This document shows positions 51,301-60,300 of a DNA stretch of 64,000 nucleotides, piece by piece. The stretch comes from Emydura subglobosa (lineage: Eukaryota; Chordata; Testudines; Chelidae). The notes under the pieces were generated by a model. That model was not told where the DNA came from, made no database searches, and saw only the letters and a program-made list of their open reading frames with translations. Location: contig ML679966.1 of the NCBI GenBank assembly GCA_007922225.1, positions 54,293,870-54,357,869 on the forward strand, read 5' to 3'. Position 1 is the stretch's first letter. Each line of letters opens with the position of its first letter. The translations under genes and the position numbers were made by a program.

Positions 51301-54300
51301 TTCACCAACAAAGGTATGGATATATAATTATGTATTTTATATGTTGACTACAGTATTTCCCAATATGATTATAAAACATTTTTGGTGATTATTTAAACTG
51401 ATTTAGATTATGTATGTCTGTTTTAATTAGACATATCTACTTTAATTAAACATGTTTAGAAATATCCCATCTGATATACAGAATTTAGGTTGTGTTAATG
51501 TTTATACAGCACTACGAAGGTGGAATGCACTGAATAAGTATCTATTATATCAGTGATGAAAGTAGCATATGATCAGGGTGTCAAAAAACAGAGGAACCTA
51601 GCAATTGCCTGCTGGATTGGACCAATGGTCAATCTAGTCAAGTATCCTGTCTCTGATAGTGGTTGTACCAGATGCTTCAGAGGAAGGTGCAAGAAACCCC
51701 ATAACAGGCAAATGTGGGATAATCTTTTTTATGAGGGTCTTATCCTAATCCCAATAGTTAGAAATTGTCTTAAACCGTGAAGAATGGGGTTTTATATTCC
51801 TTTCAAAGCTCATTTTTAGCATTAACTATTATAACTCTGGATGTTAGCACACAGAAGCCTAGGAATGCATGTGTAATGCATCCAATATGCACACAGTTTT
51901 TCACTACTGCACATGAAATCAAATTATGTGCACATTTATGATTGTTAGGAATCAAAATGGCATTTTCATTCGCAAATAAAGAATCTGTGCACACAAATTA
52001 GGCATAGATTTACACAAATAATTTTGCCTGCACCCCTCAGCATCTGACTTTTGGAAAATTCTGGAACATACTGTAGAATGTGACCAATGTTCTTAACTTT
52101 TGCAAAAAGAGGTAAAATCCAAAATTAATATCATACGCACCAGCTCACATGTCGTTTCTTCAAAATCAGTTCTGAATAAAACAAAAAAATTAGTGTTATA
52201 GCTCTCTAAATTAATTAGATTAATTAAATTAAATTAGATTAATTAAATTAATAGCTTGTCTAAATTAATATTGGTGTCAAAAGTTGTGAGCCTCTGCACG
52301 TCTCAGAGTACCATACTAATGTATACATACATTTTCTAGTAGCTTTATTAATAATCTGTTTTATGTAATAATGACTAGGCTCTTGTGAACCAAGTGATGG
52401 GAACTATATACAATCGGTTCACCAAGACACTGCCTCATGGATTAGTAGTAGGTGGAATTTTCACAAGGGATTATCGCCATGATACTCTGAATTGTCAGGT
52501 ATAGTACCCTACATGTATTGCTTCATATTATATTTAATAGTGACTTTTGCACTTTTGATTGACTCCTCAGAAAGTTTATTTTTGATTATAATAATTTTGG
52601 CGCAGCTATATGAAGATGAGAAGAAATCAAAGTGTACCTGAGCCCAGGGTTCCATCCTGCCTACTAGGAAGTCTCTACCTGTAGGGCACAACCTAAATGT
52701 TGGCCATGAGGAGGTCTTTCCTTGCTTGTATGCTGTAGTTAATAAATACAGAAAGAAAACCAATCAAAATCCTTCAGGCATTAGCACCCAGCAGGTTCCA
52801 GGGTAGGGAAATGAAGGAGATTCTCTGCTCCCTTCTTCTCTCCTGCTGCTGCTGTACAACCCAATTCAAATGCAAATTCTAAACCTCCCTTCCATATGCT
52901 CCACCCCTAACCTCCTGAATAGTGCTGACCTCCAGGTTGAGGTGCTGTAAGAAACTGTGAAGCCCACAGAAGGCTGTGTGTAGAATTGAGAGAGGATGGA
53001 GAAATACACCCCATCTAGTACCAACACACCTTTGCTCACCTCCAGAGCCTTCAATATCTCCCACCCCTAGTGGCCCCCACCAGCACCTGCCTCCCTTCCA
53101 GAGGTCTCACCAAGCCATATATCCCCACCAGTCTCCATACTCAGTGTTCTTCCATTCAGCATCCATCATCAAAAACACACAGGGATTCTTGATATGACTC
53201 CAGTCATGCAACTAATGATCTCCAAGAGCGCAAACTTCAGGATTTAGGTTGATCCCGGCACAAAACTATAAATGGATTTGGTGCCTTGATTGAAAACAGC
53301 TTCTGTGGATGGCTGAAACTGAAAGTCAAGGTGCAGTACTATTATAGTCAAGCTAATTAAAGAGTCCACACCTCCAAGCAGAGTTTTCACCCTGAAAAAG
53401 GAGATGTCCCACGGACTCTATAAAGCCCGTTAGGGACTTTGCTGTTGCTATTAATTTTATGTGGCACGTGCTCAGCTGCAGTGGTGATGGGCAGCATTAT
53501 AAAACCCAAAGATATCTAGATAGGACCACGTTTATTGAACACGATAGTTAAACTCTAGCATTACTTTAGCCATTACAGTTTTGGAAACATTGTTAGTTTT
53601 GCCATAAAGTACAGCAACATCAATATTCATTATTCTCTCAACAATAATATTTACACTGCATTGCACTTGTGCACTTATTTCTCTGCTGATGTTCTTCCAC
53701 AAGAAAAACACTACTTTAAGTAGACTAAAGCATTTTTGTTATCTGTAACGCATATTGAGTCCAATCCCGAAGCTGTATCCCTGTTCAGGGAAAAAGTGAA
53801 ACAAGTCATAAACTACATGCAGTACATAGGGATCTCAGTTCAGTGGTCACTCTTGCAAAACATTGTGATTCTCATGCAAGTAGTAGCATTAGTGCATGGT
53901 GGATCAGATTAAACTTAGGCAAAGTCGCCACCGTCAGATTGACCTATTTGGATCGATTGAGCAGTCAGTGAAGACCTGCTCAATCGATCCAGAAGTTGCC
54001 AGAAGTCGATGCAGTAAAACCACCCCCTCAAGTGGCGTGGCGCTGCGTCAACAGGTACGCGGTTCCTGTCAGCGCAGTGCAGTAAAGATGGTGCGCAGAA
54101 GGGAAGCACAGCAGTCGACGGGAGTTACGCAAGCTGCTCTGCGTCGCTTGCATAACTCCCATCGACTGCCGTTGAATCACCAGGTAAGTGTAGACCAGGG
54201 CTCAGAGTTTATTTATATCTTGCATATTTAGGGGTCAGGCAACTATGGTATGAATTGGGATGTGGATGGTCAGGCCTAGTGGCTGGAGCCAGAGCAAGGA

Positions 54301-57300
54301 ACCGAAGCAAGTGGTCAGAGCCAGTCGGTTAGCAAGGCTAGAACAGACGGAGCAAGGCAGGCACAGGACAGATCACAGCTGTGGGCATGTGCATTGAGCA
54401 GCCAGAGATCAGTTGTTGCTGTTGTGCTTAAGAGCAGGCTTGCTGACTTTCTTGGCCAATTAGGCGAAGCAGTCAATCAAGTGGCTGTGCTGTGGGTCAG
54501 TTGTGCTCACAGGCAGCCCAGAGACTGGGCATGTGCAGCTCATTGCTGACACTATGCATTTATAATTATCCTCCCTTTTAAATGATGAAAGCTTTTTTTA
54601 AAAAAATGTTTTTGATATGTCAATAGGCTTAGAAGTAATAGGTCACAACCATTTCTTTTTAGATACTTGTGACGGTGCCTCAGTGTTTAGAAATCTTGTT
54701 GTTATCCCCTCATCGCCAGGAATGGGTCAAAAGAATAAGATATGTTATATTTGATGAGGTAGGTGTCTTTTAACAGGATTCAAATTAGCTAATGTATGAA
54801 ATGTTTGAAAAAAGGAAGCAATGATTGCATTTTTCAAAGTATCTGTTGTTACTGGCCAGCACCCAGCTCCAGGAATATAGCTGTAAACTTCTTAATTCTC
54901 AAGAAATAAATTCTTCCACTTCCATCTTGACCCTCATAGTACAGAAATTTACCAAATTTTTTGGAAAAAATTGAAATGATAAATCTCAGCAAATCTGACA
55001 GTTAACATACAATTTAGGGGCAGATTCTGTATCCTTTATGCATCTAAGACTGCTAATGAATTCAATGGGAGGCTTGGGTGCAAAATGACTACAGCATTGA
55101 GTCTTTAGGATCTGATCCAATTTCACTGAAGTCACTAGAAGGACTCAGTGGGATTGGAGTGGGCATTTAATGACATGCAGCAATTTCAGAAATTTTGGCA
55201 CTCATTTTGTGAAGTAAGTTATTTTTCTCATTAAAATGTCATTCCATATGTTAAGCTGATTTTTCCCCCCCAAATATAGGTCCACTGTCTTGGTGGGGAA
55301 ATTGGAGCAGAAGTTTGGGAGCATCTCCTGGTTATGATGCGATGTCCTTTTCTGGCTCTGTCTGCAACTATCAGTAATCCAGAACATCTTACTGAGTAAG
55401 CTTGAACTTTTTTACTTATAGAAGCATGTGAATTACATACATTTGATGGGACAAAATTACCTCAGAGAGTACAGCATGAAACATAGCTGAAAACATTCAT
55501 GTCTATTTAAAAAATATCAGAGCTGGATTGCCACAGCTCTTGCTTGGTAAGGTCCGATACTGCTACCTGGCCCATCTCAGATTGTGATTCCAGCTGTAGT
55601 GGAGAGAACAGAGACTACTCACTGATACTTCTTGCTGTGGGCAGGGAGAAGATAGTGGGATGAGCCCTGGCTACACCCCACTACTTTCTTCTGCCTGGAG
55701 AAGTGCCAGAAAGTGATTTTCATGATTATCCCTATCAGCTCAGGAAAGACATATACACATAAATACACAAAACAGCAATTTGTAGTTATATTGATGTCCA
55801 TATTTGTTATTTTCTTGTCTATATCTAATCATGGGTGATTCAGTTTGGCATAAGTAAGAACTCCTTTCTCTTGCTAACCTTTCTTCCCCCATTCCAAGAA
55901 CAAAACTCAAATTCAAGGATTTTTTTTTGTTGAGGTAGCAGGAAAGTTTGACTGAGAAAGTTGTAAAGGCTGTTTTCAAAGTATTTCTACAAAATCAAAG
56001 AATGTAGCTGAGGCTCAGATTTTAAAAACATAGCCATATATTTACATACTTTGTCTTTTAAACTGTTCTAAACACACCAAACTATTTTCATTCAGTTCTT
56101 TTACAGAAGCTTTACCTTTATTTTTTTCTTGTACTTTAGGTGGCTACAGTCAGTAAAAAGATACTGGCAACTTGCTGAGAGTAAAGTAGAAGAAAGCCCT
56201 GATTCTTCTACAACTGCCAAGAAAAGTGCAAGGAAGCCAAAACTACAAAAAACAAAAAAATCATATAGAGTTAGACTAGGTCTGTATCAGAATATTTTTA
56301 AATATAAAAAAGTATCATTTGATGTCCCAATACTGCAAAGACTTACACTTGTGCTTAAGTTTAAGAACTGTGAATAGTTCCATCAAAGTAAAAATTTTTA
56401 CAGGAAGGGAGCCTAAATTTTTAAAAGAAACAAGCGTAGATGTAATTCATAAATAAGTTTATTCTTGTATATACAGTACTACATGGAGAGAGATACAATG
56501 ATCTGGAAAAGTATGTGTGTTCTCTCAAGGAAGATGATTTCATCATTGATCACTATCACCCATGTGCTGCACTAACAGTCAGTCATGTAAGTATAATACC
56601 AGAGCCCAAATGGTTTTATCAGATCTTATATTAGCAAAATTAATCAAAAAAATCATTCTGCTGATTCTTTTGTTTAACATATAGATTGAGAACTATGGCA
56701 TTCCTTCAGACATTGCCTTCTCTCCACGAGAGAGTATCCAGCTATATGACATGATGGCAAAAGTTTGGCAAGAATGGCCAAGATTACAGGTGTGTATACA
56801 CAATTGTGCATGGACTATTTTTTGAAAATATTGACAGGACAGTTTGCCATTATTTTTATTGCTGCTGTTTTCAAGGAGTTGGATCCTGAGGAGTTTACCT
56901 CTTTCAAGAATAAAATAGTAATTACAAAAGCAGATGCAAGAGACTATGGACAGGAGTTGAAGAAAGAACTTACCAATTGGATTGTACTTGGCCAAAGAGA
57001 GAAGGTAACTAAAAATGTCACAAGCATGTCCCCTTCTGAGGTGTAAATACAGTATTAATATAGTATAAGTACCCCCTTATTATTAAAACTGATTTATTTT
57101 TGTTTCTTTTGTTATTAGTTGAAAGCATTTTCTGTGTTTAAAGTTCTAATATCAGTGGTGTTTCTAATGTGTTTGGGTGAGATTTTCAAAACCACTCAAG
57201 GGAATGGGTCATCAAACTGCCATTGTGAAAGCTGGAATCCTGACTTCCTTAGATAGTTTTAAAAATCCCATGTTTTGTGTTTAATGCCTCCTCACTGGCC

Positions 57301-60300
57301 CTGCTTTACTTCAGTCAACTTCTTGTCTTGGTGCATTCTTGAATCCTGTTGTGCAAAGTACAGGTAGTGGGTATGTTTCCAGTTTTTTTCCTGAACATTA
57401 TTAATTATTATTATTATTATTATTTGGATTACATTAGTACTTAGAAGATAAGCACTTTACAAACACAGAATAGAAGGTCTCTGTTCCTAGCAGCTCAATA
57501 TCTAGGGCCTCATTCTCCTCTCAGTTACACATATGTAAATAAAGAGCATCTCTGTGGAAATCAGTGGAGTCACACCCGTGTATCAGTGATAAGAGAATCC
57601 AGCCCTTAATGAAGTTAAGAAACATCAGTGGATATACCATAACAAGCAGTAGGAAGGGGCAGTGGATGGAAGACAAGGGAAACAATAATGAATAATATGA
57701 AAAAAGCAACATCTCTTTAAAAATGTGGTATGTTCAACAAAATGGCTAATGGTGCAATGATTCTTACATTTGCAATAATGTAGCATTCATACAGCAGTCT
57801 AAGGCCTCAATCTGCATGTGGAATTCTTACTGAAGTTAATCTGAATTCCACAGAGTACTCAAAGGATCAGTCCATAGACTGTGTATTGAGGCCACAGTTA
57901 TGGGTGACCTTATAAAAACATAAATAGATAGAAAGTTTAAACAGAAAGCTGGAGTTTTAAATTACCTTTATTCACATTTGACATTTACATTATCATTATG
58001 CACCCTTTGATTTTTTTTCAGGTCTCCCCAGATTTTTTGTTTTTACTCCTTTAAGACTGACCTTGGAAGCATCATTGCTTTGTATCATCTTTTGGCTAGT
58101 TAAAGTCAGGAGTTTAAGTACAAATAAACTTAAAACTTACTGCATTCTTTCCTGATTACCAGAACCTGTATATGTATTGTGAATATATTGCGTCAGGTTG
58201 TCCTCAGTTACGTCCTTGTGACCCCACTGATGCTAGTGGGATTACGGAATTTGGCCCTGAATAATGATCACAACAGCCCTATGGTTATATATAGTAAGTA
58301 TTATCCCCATTTTAAAGATGGGGAAATCAAGAAATAGGTGAAGTGAGTTAACTAGTCAGTGACTGAGCCAGAAATAGAATTTAGGATTCAGTAAGTGGTA
58401 AGGGAGCATATATACTCGAATGGAACGAGCACATGATTGGCAATCTGGAATTTTTGACTTCCTTGAACAAAGATTTTAGTTGCCATAGATAACAAAGTTT
58501 ACAGCCTGCTCCAAAACATACAGATTGCACTATAAAACAGATACTAACACTATTTTATCTAGGTGAATCAGTTGCTAGAGTCCCTTAAACCTCATCCTAT
58601 TGATTGTTCAGAAAATGAAAAGCGGTTCAGATTTGCACATTTTGTTGAAAAACTACAAGAAATGGGTAAATTGCCTGCCATATTTTTTATGTAAGTATAC
58701 AAATTCAATTTTCTAATGTATATTTTTATCAGTTAGAATGGTGTGTGTTGCAGCTAAGTATTGACATGATTCAACAAGGTATGCTTTGTAACATGCTACT
58801 TATTTACAAGAGTCTATTGGGATTAAGTTTTGTTTGTTAGACTGTGCTAATATTAATATCTATTTGTTTAAAAACATTTGAAGTAAATTCTCACATTTTA
58901 GATCACAAGCACTCTCATCCTATTTGCTTCCATGAGGTGTTAAAAAGCTGAACCATATACGGAACCATTTAAACTAAGTGTGCGTGTGTACGTGTACACA
59001 CACACACACGCACACACACACACACACGCACACTCACACAAACATCAACCACTTCAGAATTAAAGGTATATCAGGAAGGTGCTCAGCACCTGGCAAGATT
59101 GGAATTGTTAAATATCGTAGCTATAAATATATAGAGGTGTATGCACGTGTAATGTAATCCATTTTGTATTGTCAATAATGTTTTTAAATTAAAAAAAGAG
59201 TGTGATGCTTTTCCTCTCCTTTGTCTCCTGAAGAAAATAGGGACAATAGAGTTGTTGCGTGATGTGTGTGTTTGTGCACGTGTTTATAATTTCAAACAAA
59301 AATCTAAATGAATACATATTTTTTTTAAAAAATTCATTTTGTTTAATTCTTTAAACAATTACAAATATAACTGAGAGGCATAAAATGATCTGAGACAAGA
59401 AATTGTCCTCAGCAATACAGGAAACTGATGTGACTGCTCAGAGAGATGTCAGAGTCCATACAGAATGATAAAAGTAAAAAAGAAAATTCTGAGGGCTGGT
59501 TTACCGTTACCGCGCAATTCGGCGGCAGTCGATGGGAGTTACGTAAACTACACAGAGTAGTTTGTGTAACTCATGTCGAGTGCTTCTGCGCGTTGTTCAC
59601 ATTGTGCTGAGCCGACGGAAACAGCGTTCCCGTCGGCTCAGTGCTACGCTACTTGAAGGGGTGGACTTATTCAGTAGACTTCCAGATCGATTGAGCGGGT
59701 CTCGCTGACCGCTCAATCAATCCTGAAAGATCGATCTGGCGGCGGTGATTTTGCCGCCGCCACTGTAAACATAGCCTGAGAGACTGAGACAGCAAACCAT
59801 ATTAAGAGTCCTGATTGTATCTTGTGTAAATGCTTTTAAAGCTGTGCAAAGTAGGTATAGAACTCTACCATCTGTTCACCCACTTTGCTTAGGTGTAAGT
59901 TCCAATTCTGCAAAGCATTAAGCACATGCTAAACTTTTTAAGCATATGAGTAGTTCCATTGACATCAGTAGTACTATTCAAATGGTTAAAGCTAAGCACA
60001 TGCTCAGGTGTTTTGCTTAATAGAGATAGGGATATATTTCTAATGTGTAAAATTAACTGATAGATTACAAGACCTACTTGTGACTATTACTCTAACAATA
60101 TGCCATAATATCTTGTTTTAAAATATGTATCTCTTCAACAATCAGTGTTTACTAATCTTAATAGATGTTTATTATAAATTTTGTTTTAAGGTTTAACATT
60201 CATTCTGTAGAAAGTACAGCCTTGGGTGCATGTTATAATCTGATGAAAAAGCAAAGGAGTAAACGTGATCCAAATGCTGAGAAAGAAATAGGAAGTTTAA

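Noticed and set aside
53895..54231. 111-codon open frame
   Set aside because: It lies within MITE B; the palindromic composition explains the openness.
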